Below are positions 13,743-21,036 of a stretch of DNA of 21,036 nucleotides, piece by piece. Source of the DNA: Sphingomonas sp. Lineage in GTDB: Bacteria > Pseudomonadota > Alphaproteobacteria > Sphingomonadales > Sphingomonadaceae. The stretch is taken from the NCBI GenBank assembly GCA_030146605.1, contig JASLBO010000486.1, positions 1 to 21,036 on the forward strand, written 5' to 3'. A program made the translations under genes and the position numbers. Numbering within the stretch: position 1 is the stretch's first letter; each line of letters opens with the position of its first letter. Under the pieces are notes generated by a model. The model worked only from the letters and a program-made list of their open reading frames with translations. It was not told where the DNA came from and ran no database searches.

Positions 13743-14357
13743 ATGGCCTTCGAACTGCCGCCGCTGCCCTATGCCTATGACGCGCTGGAGCCGACCATCG
13801 ACCAGGAGACGATGACGCTCCACCATACCAAGCACCATGCGGCGTACACGGCCAAGCTTAACGAGGCCGTGGCCGAGGATCCCAGCCTCGAAGGCAAGAC
13901 CATCGAGGATCTGCTGCAGCAGATGGCGAGCGCGCCGGCCAAGCTGCGCAACAATGGCGGCGGCTATTGGAACCACGACTTCTTCTGGAAGACGATGGCG
14001 CCGAACGCCGGCGGCGCGCCGAGCGGCGCGCTGGCGGAGGCGATCGACGCCAAGTTCGGCTCGCTCGATGCGCTCAAGGAGCAGTTCAACACTGCCGGTG
14101 CCAACCAGTTCGGCTCGGGCTGGGCCTGGCTGATCGTCGACGGTTCGGGTGAGCTCGCGATCACATCGACTCCGAACCAGGACAATCCGCTGATGGACGT
14201 CGCCCCGGTGAAGGGCACGCCGATCCTCGGCAACGACGTGTGGGAGCACGCTTATTACGTGACCTATCGCAACGATCGGCCAGGCTATCTGAAGGCGTGG
14301 TGGAACGTCGTGAACTGGGACGCCGTCTCGGAGCGCTATGAAGCTGCCAAGGGCTGA
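13743..14357 (+). CDS. sod: Fe/Mn-family superoxide dismutase
   Basis: 204 residues, standard single-domain length, no signal peptide, so cytoplasmic. It converts superoxide to hydrogen peroxide and oxygen. Metal ligands visible are H27 (TLHHTKHH), H78 (YWNHDFFW), D165 and H169 (DVWEHAYY). For metal choice, Gly occupies the position where Fe enzymes often have an active-site Gln (NNGGGYWNH). A Gln is instead present in TPNQDNPL (Q146), the Mn-type placement, so Mn or cambialistic use is likely. The ATG at 13743 has an AGAGGAGAA site. It does not belong with pspF, 110 bases upstream. A strong terminator follows. Confidence 0.96.
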   Translation: MAFELPPLPYAYDALEPTIDQETMTLHHTKHHAAYTAKLNEAVAEDPSLEGKTIEDLLQQMASAPAKLRNNGGGYWNHDFFWKTMAPNAGGAPSGALAEAIDAKFGSLDALKEQFNTAGANQFGSGWAWLIVDGSGELAITSTPNQDNPLMDVAPVKGTPILGNDVWEHAYYVTYRNDRPGYLKAWWNVVNWDAVSERYEAAKG

Positions 14358-14373
14358 ACCGATTTGACGTGCG

Positions 14374-14412
14374 GAAGGGCGTCGGGCGCGAGTCCGGCGC
14401 CCTTCTTGTTCC
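14374..14412 (+). terminator. Intrinsic terminator of the superoxide dismutase gene
   Basis: GAAGGGCGTCGG (14374-14385) pairs with CCGGCGCCCTTC (14394-14405) over 12 bp, with one G-T wobble and an eight-base loop. It is followed by TTGTTCC. It begins 16 bases after the stop codon and sits between convergent genes. The T-run is short, so it may be moderately efficient. Confidence 0.75.
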
Positions 14413-14445
14413 GCTCCGCTTGCGGGGAGCGATCGTGCGGCGACG

Positions 14446-15063
14446 TCAGCCCTCCGGCGGCAGCGGCGTATCCTCGGGCTTTTCGAGCTGGAGGCCGTGC
14501 TTGAGCAGCATCGGGATGTTGAGCATCGCGAACACCAGGGTCATCGGGATCACTGCCCAGGTCTTGAAGGTGACCCACTGATCCCAGTCGAGCACGTGGC
14601 GCATGGCTTCGTTGAGCAATGCCATCGCGACGAAGAAGCCGGCCCAGTTGATCGTCAGCAGCCGCCAGCCCTTCGCCGAGAGGCCGGGATAGGCCGCCTC
14701 GAGCAATAGCTGGAGCAAGGGCTTCTTGGTGATCAGGCCATAGCCGAGGATCACCGCGAACATCGTGTAGACGATCGTCGGCTTGATCTGGATGAAGGTC
14801 TGGTCGTGGAAATAGATCGTCAGCGCGCCGAAGGGCAGCACGAGCGCGGCGGTGATCCACAGCATCGGCGAGATGTGCTTCACCTTCCACCACGACAACA
14901 GCATCGCAGCGACCATCGCGACCATGAAGGCAGCGGTGGCGGCGATGATGCGCTGAATCTGGAGGCCGGGCGCGTAGCTGTTGACGACGAAGAAGACCGC
15001 CAGCGGACCGAAATCGATCAGCATGCGCAGGCCCGGCGAGAGCGGAGTACGGGGTTCAGCCAT
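14446..15063 (-). CDS. yciB: YciB/IspZ-family inner membrane septation protein
   Basis: 205 residues and mostly hydrophobic, with about five to six membrane segments. Family landmarks are the N-terminal LIDFGPLAVFFVVN, the middle FHDQTFIQIKPTIVY, and WAGFFVAMALLNE with the following FKTWAVIP. YciB is involved in cell-envelope integrity and intracellular septation; its biochemical role is not settled. The ATG at 15063 lies inside the last codons of ftsY, an 8-base overlap including the ftsY stop at 15056, so translation is probably coupled. An upstream in-frame start within ftsY would add 12 residues without homology. Confidence 0.92.
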   Translation of the reverse strand: MAEPRTPLSPGLRMLIDFGPLAVFFVVNSYAPGLQIQRIIAATAAFMVAMVAAMLLSWWKVKHISPMLWITAALVLPFGALTIYFHDQTFIQIKPTIVYTMFAVILGYGLITKKPLLQLLLEAAYPGLSAKGWRLLTINWAGFFVAMALLNEAMRHVLDWDQWVTFKTWAVIPMTLVFAMLNIPMLLKHGLQLEKPEDTPLPPEG

Positions 15064-15994
15064 TGGTGAGTGCTTCCACGCCGGCGATGATGCGGGCAAC
15101 TTCGTTGGCGTCGAACGGGCGCAGGTCGTCGACCTTTTCGCCGACGCCGATCGCGTGGATGGGGAGACCGTATTTCTCGGCGGCGGCGACGAGGACGCCG
15201 CCGCGCGCCGTGCCGTCGAGCTTGGTCATGACGAGGCCGGTGACACCGGCGACTTCCTTGAAGACCTCGATCTGATTGAGCGCATTCTGGCCGGTGGTGG
15301 CGTCGAGCACGAGCACCACGTCGTGCGGCGCGGCCGGGTTAAGTCGGCCGAGGACACGCCGGATCTTGGCGAGCTCGTCCATCAGTTCGCGCTTGTTCTG
15401 GAGCCGGCCGGCGGTGTCGACGATCAGCACGTCGATGCCGGTGGCCGTTGCCTGCTTGACCGCTTCGTAGACGATCCCCGCGGCGTCGCCACCTTCGGGG
15501 CCGGTGACGATCGGCACGCCGATGCGCTCGGCCCAAGTCTTGAGCTGGCCGATCGCGGCGGCGCGGAAGGTGTCGCCGGCGGCGAGCATGACGCCGTAAT
15601 CCTGCTCGACGAGAAGGTTGGCGAGCTTGGCGATCGTAGTGGTCTTGCCGCTGCCGTTGACCCCGATGACGAGGATCACCTGCGGACGCGGAAAGGCCTC
15701 GATCTCGAGATGCTTCGCGACGGGCGCGAGCGCCTTTTCGATCTCCTCGGCGACGACGAGACGGATGCCGAGTTCCTCCATGTTGCGCTCATACTGCCCT
15801 TCGGCGAGGCGGGCGCGCACCTTGGCGGCGGTGCCGGGGCCGAGGTCGGAGGCGATCAGCGCCTCTTCGATATCGTCGAGCGTGGCGTCGTCGAGCCGCG
15901 CGCCGGAGAGGCCGGCGAGATTGCCGAGCAGACGGTCGGAGGTCTTCCGGAAGCCGCCGAGCAGCTTCTCGTGCCACGCGGGATTGGTGCTCAT
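15056..15994 (-). CDS. ftsY: FtsY, signal recognition particle receptor GTPase
   Basis: 312 residues. FtsY docks the SRP-ribosome complex at the membrane, with mutual GTP hydrolysis with Ffh. The N domain (about 20-95) contains DDATLDDIEEALIASDLG. The G domain has P-loop G111-VNGSGKTT, the DTFRAAA motif, DTAGRLQNK and TKLDGTARGG. The long acidic A domain of enterobacterial FtsY is absent. Only about 20 residues, with an amphipathic look (WHEKLLGGFRKTSDRLLGNL), precede the N domain and could serve as the lipid-binding helix. The start overlaps the mtaB stop by four bases (ATGA), and yciB overlaps its end. Confidence 0.96.
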   Translation of the reverse strand: MSTNPAWHEKLLGGFRKTSDRLLGNLAGLSGARLDDATLDDIEEALIASDLGPGTAAKVRARLAEGQYERNMEELGIRLVVAEEIEKALAPVAKHLEIEAFPRPQVILVIGVNGSGKTTTIAKLANLLVEQDYGVMLAAGDTFRAAAIGQLKTWAERIGVPIVTGPEGGDAAGIVYEAVKQATATGIDVLIVDTAGRLQNKRELMDELAKIRRVLGRLNPAAPHDVVLVLDATTGQNALNQIEVFKEVAGVTGLVMTKLDGTARGGVLVAAAEKYGLPIHAIGVGEKVDDLRPFDANEVARIIAGVEALTNG

Positions 15995-17217
15995 GCGATC
16001 AGCTTCCCGCCCTCGACGGCCTTGATGGTCACGGTCACGATGTCTCCAGTTTGGACGGGGGCGAGCCGCACCTCGGCGAAATTGCCGGCATGGCCGCGGT
16101 CGCCGGGGCGCTCTACCAATATTTGCTGCGCGCTGCCTATCAGGCTTTGCAGCCAGCGCGAACGCCGTGCTGCAGCCGCTTCGCGCAGGCGGGCAGCGCG
16201 GGCCTTTACCACTTCAGGCGCGACTTGCGGCATGCGCGCGGCGGGGGTGCCGGCGCGGGGGCTGTAGGGGAAGATATGGGGGTGGACGACGTCGCAATCG
16301 TCGAGCAGCGCAAGGGTGTTTGCGAACATCGCCTCGGTCTCGGTGGGGAAGCCGGCGATCAGGTCGGCGCCGATCGCGATGTCTGGACGGGCGGCCTTGA
16401 GGCGCTGAACCAACGCGACGCTGTCGGCACGGCTGTGGCGGCGCTTCATCCGCTTGAGCACTAGGTCGTCGCCGGCCTGGAGCGAGAGGTGGACGTGCGG
16501 CTGGAGCCGCGGCTCCTGCGTGAGCAAGGCGAACAGGCGGTCGTCGATCTCGATGCCGTCCAGCGAGGAAAGGCGCAGGCGGCGGAGCCGGGGGACGTGG
16601 GTCAGGATGCGTTCGACAAGCTGGCCGAGGCTGGGCGCCCCGGGCAAATCGGGGCCGTAGCTGGTGAGATCGACGCCGGTGAGGACGATTTCGGCATGGT
16701 TCTCGGCGAGCGCGGCGATGCGATCGATCACGGCGCCGGCGGGAACCGAGCGGCTGTTGCCGCGGCCATAGGGGATCGCACAGAAGGTGCAGCGATGGTC
16801 GCACCCGTTCTGGACCTCGACGAACGCGCGGGCGTGAGTGGAGAAGCTGGCGGCGAGATGCGGCGCGGTTGCGCGGACGGCCATGATATCCTGGACCAGG
16901 ACCGCGGATTCGTAAGCTTCCCAAGCTTGTGCACTGAGCTTCTCGGCGTTGCCGAGGACCCGGTCGACCTCGGGCATCGCCGCGAAGCTGGCAGGGTCGA
17001 TCTGCGCGGCGCAGCCGGTGACCACGAGTTCGGCCCCCGGCTGCTCGCGGCGGGCGCGGCGGATCGCTTGCCTGGTCTGCTTGACTGCCTCATTGGTAAC
17101 GGCGCAGCTGTTCACCACGACCGTGTCACGCCCCGCCAGCAGCGCACGGATCGACTCACCCTCGGCAAGGTTGAGGCGGCAACCCATGTTGATGATCTGC
17201 GGAGAGGAGGTTGGCAT
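15991..17217 (-). CDS. mtaB: MtaB-type tRNA t6A37 methylthiotransferase (radical SAM)
   Basis: 408 residues. It should convert t6A to ms2t6A at tRNA position 37 using two [4Fe-4S] clusters. The N-terminal methylthiotransferase domain has C13 (MGCRLN), C38 (VNSCAVT) and C69 (VTGCAAQ). The radical-SAM cluster is C139/C143/C146 in CDHRCTFC, followed by IPYGRGNSRS. A C-terminal TRAM-like segment (about 345-405) is present. MtaB fits better than MiaB or RimO by its short N-terminus and NMGCRLNLAEGE start. The ATG at 17217 is needed to keep the first strand. It is the first gene of mtaB-ftsY-yciB. Its start codon touches the start of the divergent DUF924 gene. Confidence 0.92.
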   Translation of the reverse strand: MPTSSPQIINMGCRLNLAEGESIRALLAGRDTVVVNSCAVTNEAVKQTRQAIRRARREQPGAELVVTGCAAQIDPASFAAMPEVDRVLGNAEKLSAQAWEAYESAVLVQDIMAVRATAPHLAASFSTHARAFVEVQNGCDHRCTFCAIPYGRGNSRSVPAGAVIDRIAALAENHAEIVLTGVDLTSYGPDLPGAPSLGQLVERILTHVPRLRRLRLSSLDGIEIDDRLFALLTQEPRLQPHVHLSLQAGDDLVLKRMKRRHSRADSVALVQRLKAARPDIAIGADLIAGFPTETEAMFANTLALLDDCDVVHPHIFPYSPRAGTPAARMPQVAPEVVKARAARLREAAAARRSRWLQSLIGSAQQILVERPGDRGHAGNFAEVRLAPVQTGDIVTVTIKAVEGGKLIA

Positions 17218-17795
17218 TGGCGAGCGATCTAGGGACGGCGGGGTCGGAAGTCCACGCGAAGGCGGAGGAAGTGCTCGCCTTCTGGTTCGATGGGCTGATG
17301 CCCGAGCAGTGGTTCGCCAGGTCCGACGGGCTCGATCGCGAGATCGGCGAGCGGTTCGGAGAGCTGCGCGACGCGGTGCTGACAGGCGGGGCGGAAGGGT
17401 GGCGCGACGATCCGCGGAGGTTGCTCGCCGCAGTGATCCTGCTCGATCAGTTCAGCCGCAACGTGCATCGCGGCACCCCGGAGGCGTTCGCCGCGGATCC
17501 GCTTGCGCAGGAACTGGCGCGCCTAGCGGTCGAGCGCGGCTGGGATCGCGCGATGACGCCCGAGCAGCGCCAGTTTCTATATCTCCCGTTCGAACATGCC
17601 GAGGATCCGGAGCTGCAGGCGATGAGCCTGCGCTGCTTCGAGGATCTGGGGCTGGCGCAGCCGCTCGAATATGCCCGGCAGCATGCCGAGGTGATCGCGC
17701 GTTACGGCCGGTATCCGAGCAGGAATGCGGCGCTCGGGCGGGTTTCCACGCCCGAAGAGGAGGAATATCTCGCGCAGCCGGGGGCGGGGTGGTGA
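17217..17795 (+). CDS. DUF924 family protein
   Basis: About 192 residues. Members of this all-helical, TPR-like family have no assigned function. Family blocks visible: EVLAFWFDGLMPEQWF near the start, LAAVILLDQFSRNVHRGTPEAFAAD in the middle, then QRQFLYLPFEHAEDPELQ and RYPSRNAALGR. Two TTG codons are possible starts. The one at 17217 has GGAGG six bases upstream (17206-17210). The one at 17211 lies directly against that site, but GGAG at 17201-17204 is six bases before it. There is no early ATG. The gene diverges from mtaB with no intergenic DNA, so its promoter must lie inside mtaB. Confidence 0.87.
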   Translation: MASDLGTAGSEVHAKAEEVLAFWFDGLMPEQWFARSDGLDREIGERFGELRDAVLTGGAEGWRDDPRRLLAAVILLDQFSRNVHRGTPEAFAADPLAQELARLAVERGWDRAMTPEQRQFLYLPFEHAEDPELQAMSLRCFEDLGLAQPLEYARQHAEVIARYGRYPSRNAALGRVSTPEEEEYLAQPGAGW

Positions 17796-17811
17796 CTTCA
17801 TTCCCAATCAT

Positions 17812-17893
17812 CGTCATCCCGGCGTACGCTGGGATCCAGAGCCGCGCGCGATTTCCTATGTGGTTCCGGGTCCCGGTTTTCGCCGGGGTGACG
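17812..17893. repeat. Intergenic inverted repeat, copy 2 (82 bp)
   Basis: The second copy of the element at 9116-9199. It starts CGTCATCCCGGCGTACGC, contains GGGATCCAGAGCCGCG and ends TTTTCGCCGGGGTGACGG. The terminal inverted repeats are less perfect than in copy 1, and the centre differs (TATGTGGTTCCGGGT). It sits between the DUF924 stop (17795) and the convergent GGDEF-EAL stop (17915), where it could serve as a two-way transcript end. I see no coding capacity. Confidence 0.83.
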
Positions 17894-17914
17894 GTCAGTC
17901 GGTGACAGCCAAGG

Positions 17915-19540
17915 TCAACCGGCCAGACGCTGGCTGGGTACGGCCGTGGGTCCTTCGGCAACTGCGGCGTTACGCAGCAGGCGGCGCTCGGCGAGCAGGC
18001 GGCGGACGCCGGCGACCGAGAGCGGCTTGCTGTAGTGCCAGCCCTGCGCCTTGGCGCAGCCGAGTGCGCGCAGCCGCGCCTCGATCTCGGCATCCTCGAC
18101 GCCCTCGGCAGTGATCGGCAGGTTGAGGCTCTCGCCCAGGCTGATGATCGCATGGACGATCGCCGCCGAATCGTCGCTCTCGTTCAGCGACATGATGAAG
18201 CTCTTGTCGATCTTGATCCGGTCGAACGGCAAGGCGCGCAGATGCGCCAGTGACGAATAGCCGGTGCCGAAATCGTCGAGCGCGAGCTGGACGCCCTGGT
18301 TCTTGAGGCTACCGACGATCGATTGGGCGAGCGCCAGATTGTCGAACAAGGCGCTCTCGGTGATCTCGACTTCGAGCCGGTTGGCGGGGAAGCCGGTCTC
18401 GGTGAGCACCTTGATGATCTTCTGCGCGAGCCATGCGTCGCGCAGCTGCCCGGGCGAGATGTTGACCGAGACGCTGAGCGAGGGATCCCAGTCGCGCGCG
18501 GCGAGCAGCGCCTGGCGCATGACCGACAGCGAGAGGTCGCCGATCATGCCGGTCTCCTCGGCGATCGGAATGAAGATCTCGGGGCTGATCATGCCGCGCG
18601 TGGGATGCTCCCAGCGCGCGAGCACTTCGAAGCCGTGGAGGCGGCCGCTGGCGAGATCGATCTGCTGCTCGAAATAGGGGACGATTTCCTGGCGCGGGAT
18701 GGCCAGACGCAACCCGGTTTCGAGATCGTTGCGGTTCTGGAGGTCGCGCTCCATCGACTGGTCGAACCAGGCGAAGCGGTTGCGGCCCGATTTCTTGGCC
18801 TGGTACATCGCGATATCCGCAGCGCGCATCAACGCGTCGATTCCGGTGCAGTCGAAGTCCGAGCGGGCGATGCCGAGCGAGCAGCTGATGTGGAGGCGAA
18901 GCCCCTCGGCCTCGAACGGCTGCGCCATGCGGCTGACCAGCTTCTCGGCGATGCGCTCGACCGTGCCGGGCTCGGCAGGGTCGAACAGGAAGCCGCAGGC
19001 GAATTCGTCGCCGCCCAGCCGCGCAGTGAGGGCGATCGGCGGCATGAAATGGGCGATCTCGCTGGCGACTGCACGGAGCAACGCGTCGCCCACCGCATGG
19101 CCATGCATGTCGTTGATCGTCTTGAAGTGATCGAGGTCGAGCATGACCAGCGCCATCCCCTTGCGGCGGCGCTGGGCGCGGACGAACATCGCGGCGCCTT
19201 CCTCGGCAAGGCTGCGGCGGTTGAGGAAGCCGGTGAGCGGATCGCGGCTGGCGAGCTGCTGAGCGCGCTCCTCTGCTGCCGCGCGGATCTGGAGCTCCTG
19301 GCTGAGCGAGGCATGGCGTCGCCAGCCCAGCAGGATCAGTGCGACGTTGAGCAGGAGCGCGACGACGAGCGGCTGGCTGGCGGGCTCGCCCCCCTGGACA
19401 TAGAATTGCACCGATTTCGACAGCACCGCGCTGCCGATGCCGACGAACAGCAGGATGGCGGCGACGCTGATCGCGCCAGTGAGCAGGTTCGGGCGCGAAG
19501 CCCGGAACTGCATCATGTCTTCTTCCAGATCCAGCGACAT
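17915..19540 (-). CDS. Membrane GGDEF-EAL protein (cyclic-di-GMP turnover)
   Basis: 541 residues. Two membrane helices (about 19-40 and 57-73) flank a short periplasmic loop of about 16 residues, so there is no large sensor domain. The GGDEF domain (about 95-260) has DLDHFKTIND and an intact GGDEF at 176-180. The inhibitory RxxD site just upstream is absent (PPIALTARL). The EAL domain (about 275-525) has EVL at 305-307 in place of EAL, a common active variant. It keeps N360, E395 in EITES, D422/D423 in DDFGTGYSS and the AEGVED block, so the phosphodiesterase site looks complete. Either activity, or both, is possible. Start choices are the ATG at 19540 or the ATG pair near 19516, which has GGAAGAAG upstream. 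Confidence 0.93.
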   Translation of the reverse strand: MSLDLEEDMMQFRASRPNLLTGAISVAAILLFVGIGSAVLSKSVQFYVQGGEPASQPLVVALLLNVALILLGWRRHASLSQELQIRAAAEERAQQLASRDPLTGFLNRRSLAEEGAAMFVRAQRRRKGMALVMLDLDHFKTINDMHGHAVGDALLRAVASEIAHFMPPIALTARLGGDEFACGFLFDPAEPGTVERIAEKLVSRMAQPFEAEGLRLHISCSLGIARSDFDCTGIDALMRAADIAMYQAKKSGRNRFAWFDQSMERDLQNRNDLETGLRLAIPRQEIVPYFEQQIDLASGRLHGFEVLARWEHPTRGMISPEIFIPIAEETGMIGDLSLSVMRQALLAARDWDPSLSVSVNISPGQLRDAWLAQKIIKVLTETGFPANRLEVEITESALFDNLALAQSIVGSLKNQGVQLALDDFGTGYSSLAHLRALPFDRIKIDKSFIMSLNESDDSAAIVHAIISLGESLNLPITAEGVEDAEIEARLRALGCAKAQGWHYSKPLSVAGVRRLLAERRLLRNAAVAEGPTAVPSQRLAG

Positions 19541-19648
19541 TGCCGGCGTTCGCCCCCTGAACAATAAGGTGCGAAACTGCCACGACAGGGTGTAGATGGA
19601 GTTAAGTGGCGCGCTTTCTGAAACGTTACCGAAACACAAGGTGCGAGG

Positions 19649-19676
19649 TTGCGCTTGTCGCCATCTGCCGTTATGT
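19649..19676 (+). promoter_or_regulatory. Possible sigma-70-type promoter for ffh
   Basis: TTGCGC (19649-19654), a 16-base spacer, then TTATGT (19671-19676). The spacing is acceptable and the hexamers are moderate matches. Start would fall near 19683, leaving a leader of about 126 bases that contains the hairpin at 19728-19759. This is tentative. Confidence 0.35.
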
Positions 19677-19727
19677 GCGCCTCCGACCGTTCCCGTGGAA
19701 CGCGAAATCTGTGCACCCCGTGGGGTG

Positions 19728-19770
19728 ACGCCGGCCGACGAGGTTTCGTCCGCCGGCGTGTTTTGCGTTT
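19728..19770 (+). other. Terminator-like hairpin in the ffh leader
   Basis: ACGCCGGCCGACGA (19728-19741) pairs with TCGTCCGCCGGCGT (19746-19759): 14 positions with a single C-C mismatch and a GGTT loop. It is followed by GTTTTGCGTTT. It looks like an intrinsic terminator, but no gene precedes it on this strand. It may be a leader attenuator of ffh or the end of a small RNA, or it may simply be a structural element. Confidence 0.55.
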
Positions 19771-19808
19771 CGTTAGCCGGGGCGTGATTTTGGAGTGATC
19801 TTGGTCCC

Positions 19809-21036
19809 ATGTTCGACAGTCTGAGCGATCGGCTAGGCGGCGTTTTCGAGCGTCTGCGCGGGCGTGGCGCGCTGAGCGAGGCCGACGTCCGCACCGCGAT
19901 GCGCGAAGTGCGGATCGCCTTGCTCGAGGCCGACGTCGCGCTCCCCGTGGCGCGCGACTTCGTCGAGAAGGTGACCGAGCAGGCGGTCGGCCAGAACGTG
20001 CTGCGCTCGGTCACGCCGGGGCAGCAGGTCGTCAAGATCGTCCATGACGCGTTGATCGAGATGCTCGGCAGCGATACTGCCGATCTCGAGCTGGGGGTCA
20101 CGCCGCCCGCCGTGATCATGCTCGTCGGTCTGCAGGGCTCGGGCAAGACCACCACGACCGCCAAGCTGGCGAAGCTGCTGACCAGGTCGCAGGGCAAGAA
20201 GGTGATGATGGCGTCGCTCGACGTCAATCGCCCGGCCGCGCAGGAGCAGCTCGCGGTGCTCGGCACGCAGACCGAAGTGGTGACCCTGCCGATCGTCGCG
20301 GGTCAGACGCCCGTCGAGATCGCCAGGCGCGCGCTGAGTTCGGCGAAGCTGCAGGGCTTCGACGTGCTGATGCTCGATACCGCCGGCCGTCTCCACGTCG
20401 ATCAGGCGCTGATGGACGAGATGAAGGCAGTGGCGGACATCGCCAAGCCGGCCGAAATCCTGCTCGTCGTCGACAGCCTCACCGGGCAGGACGCCGTCAA
20501 CGTCGCATCGAGCTTCTCGGAGCAAGTGCCGCTGACCGGCGTGATCCTAACCCGCATGGACGGCGATGCGCGCGGCGGCGCGGCGCTGTCGATGCGCGCG
20601 GTCACCGGCAAGCCGATCAAGTTCGCGGGCATGGGCGAGAAGCTCGACGCGATCGAGCCGTTCCATCCCAAGCGCGTCGCCGGCCGGATCCTCGGCATGG
20701 GCGACGTGGTGTCGCTGGTCGAGCGCGCCGCGGAGTCGATCCAGCAGGAAGATGCCGAACGGATGGCGAGCCGGCTCGCCAAGGGCCAGTTCGACATGAA
20801 CGACCTGCGCAGCCAGCTGGCGCAGATGCGCCGGATGGGCGGGATCGGTGCGCTGGCGGGGATGATCCCGGGGATGAAAAAGGCGCAGGCCGCGGCGGAT
20901 CAGGCGGGCGGCGACAAGGTGCTGCTCCGGTTCGACGCGATGATCACGTCGATGACGCCAAAGGAGCGTGCCAAACCCGAATTGCTCAATGCCAAGCGCA
21001 AGATCCGTATCGCCAAGGGCAGCGGCACGACCGTGC
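19809..21036 (+). CDS. ffh: Ffh, signal recognition particle GTPase (3' truncated)
   Basis: 409 residues visible; the gene runs off the window end. Ffh with 4.5S RNA forms the SRP, which binds signal sequences of nascent membrane proteins and hands them to FtsY. The N domain covers about 1-88 (MFDSLSDRLGGVFERLRGRG, then EADVRTAMREVRIALLEADV). The G domain has P-loop G107-LQGSGKTTT, DVNRPAAQEQL, DTAGRLHVD, RMDGDARGG and GKPIKFAGMGEK. The M domain starts near residue 315, with the flexible GMIPGMKK segment. The window ends inside the RNA-binding motif (RKIRIAKGSGTTV). The last 60-90 residues are missing from view. The SD-like GGAG is about 13 bases from the ATG, rather far. Confidence 0.97.
   Translation, partial: MFDSLSDRLGGVFERLRGRGALSEADVRTAMREVRIALLEADVALPVARDFVEKVTEQAVGQNVLRSVTPGQQVVKIVHDALIEMLGSDTADLELGVTPPAVIMLVGLQGSGKTTTTAKLAKLLTRSQGKKVMMASLDVNRPAAQEQLAVLGTQTEVVTLPIVAGQTPVEIARRALSSAKLQGFDVLMLDTAGRLHVDQALMDEMKAVADIAKPAEILLVVDSLTGQDAVNVASSFSEQVPLTGVILTRMDGDARGGAALSMRAVTGKPIKFAGMGEKLDAIEPFHPKRVAGRILGMGDVVSLVERAAESIQQEDAERMASRLAKGQFDMNDLRSQLAQMRRMGGIGALAGMIPGMKKAQAAADQAGGDKVLLRFDAMITSMTPKERAKPELLNAKRKIRIAKGSGTTV

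Noticed and set aside
14981..16267. A 428-codon open frame opposite ftsY and mtaB
   Set aside because: The sense strand encodes complete FtsY and MtaB with all catalytic motifs; the antisense frame is a codon-bias artefact.
18323..19567. A 414-codon open frame opposite the GGDEF-EAL gene
   Set aside because: Shadow frame; the sense protein has intact GGDEF and EAL motifs.
19541..19808. 4.5S SRP RNA gene or EcfG-type stress promoter in the ffh upstream region
   Set aside because: No SRP RNA core sequence was found. A GGAAC at 19698 is not followed by a CGTT-like element at the right distance.
1..21036. CRISPR array, tRNA genes, insertion sequences or prophage genes
   Set aside because: No regularly spaced direct repeats, tRNA-like cloverleaf, transposase or phage structural motifs were seen. 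'Phage shock' genes here are host stress genes.

Overview
The window looks like chromosomal DNA of an alphaproteobacterium of the Sphingomonas group. The evidence is high G+C throughout, strong third-position G/C bias, protein families and gene neighbourhoods typical of sphingomonads, and a short palindromic intergenic repeat of a kind common in these genomes. The assignment is inference, because no rRNA or other definitive marker is present. I saw no phage, plasmid, transposase, tRNA or CRISPR genes.

Layout. Bases 1-930 hold the 3' part of a serine hydrolase of the beta-lactamase/penicillin-binding fold. Bases 986-6128 are a compact chemotaxis cluster, cheA-cheW-cheY-cheB-cheR, with overlapping start and stop codons. 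It contains no receptor, cheD or flagellar gene. Bases 6174-7260 carry a zinc amidase with a peptidoglycan-binding tail and a small YbjQ-like protein. The RNase P RNA follows (about 7297-7707), then a J-domain protein overlapping a thioredoxin-fold [2Fe-2S] ferredoxin, and a convergent SufE.

Bases 9207-13632 are the most interesting part: a phage-shock-protein (Psp) locus. pspF reads right. On the other strand a sigma-54 promoter precedes a 35-residue membrane peptide, pspA, pspB and pspC, and then six more small genes with no large gaps. Each of the six encodes a short single-pass membrane protein. Four of them end in, or near, the same tail (roughly [LV]ER[IV]xTD...EIxxLR) that also ends PspC, and a weaker form is seen in PspB. 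The operon therefore seems to have grown by repeated duplication of a membrane anchor plus coiled-coil tail. I know of no described function for these extra members.

Bases 13743-14357 encode a superoxide dismutase with its own terminator. Next come three leftward housekeeping genes with overlapping ends (mtaB, ftsY, yciB) and a divergent DUF924 gene whose start codon shares a base with that of mtaB. A membrane GGDEF-EAL protein (17915-19540, leftward) is divergent from ffh (19809 to the window end), which is cut off inside its M domain. ftsY and ffh, the two protein GTPases of the SRP pathway, lie within 4 kb of each other but in different units.

Two copies of one 82-84 bp inverted repeat (9116-9199 and 17812-17893) lie between genes.
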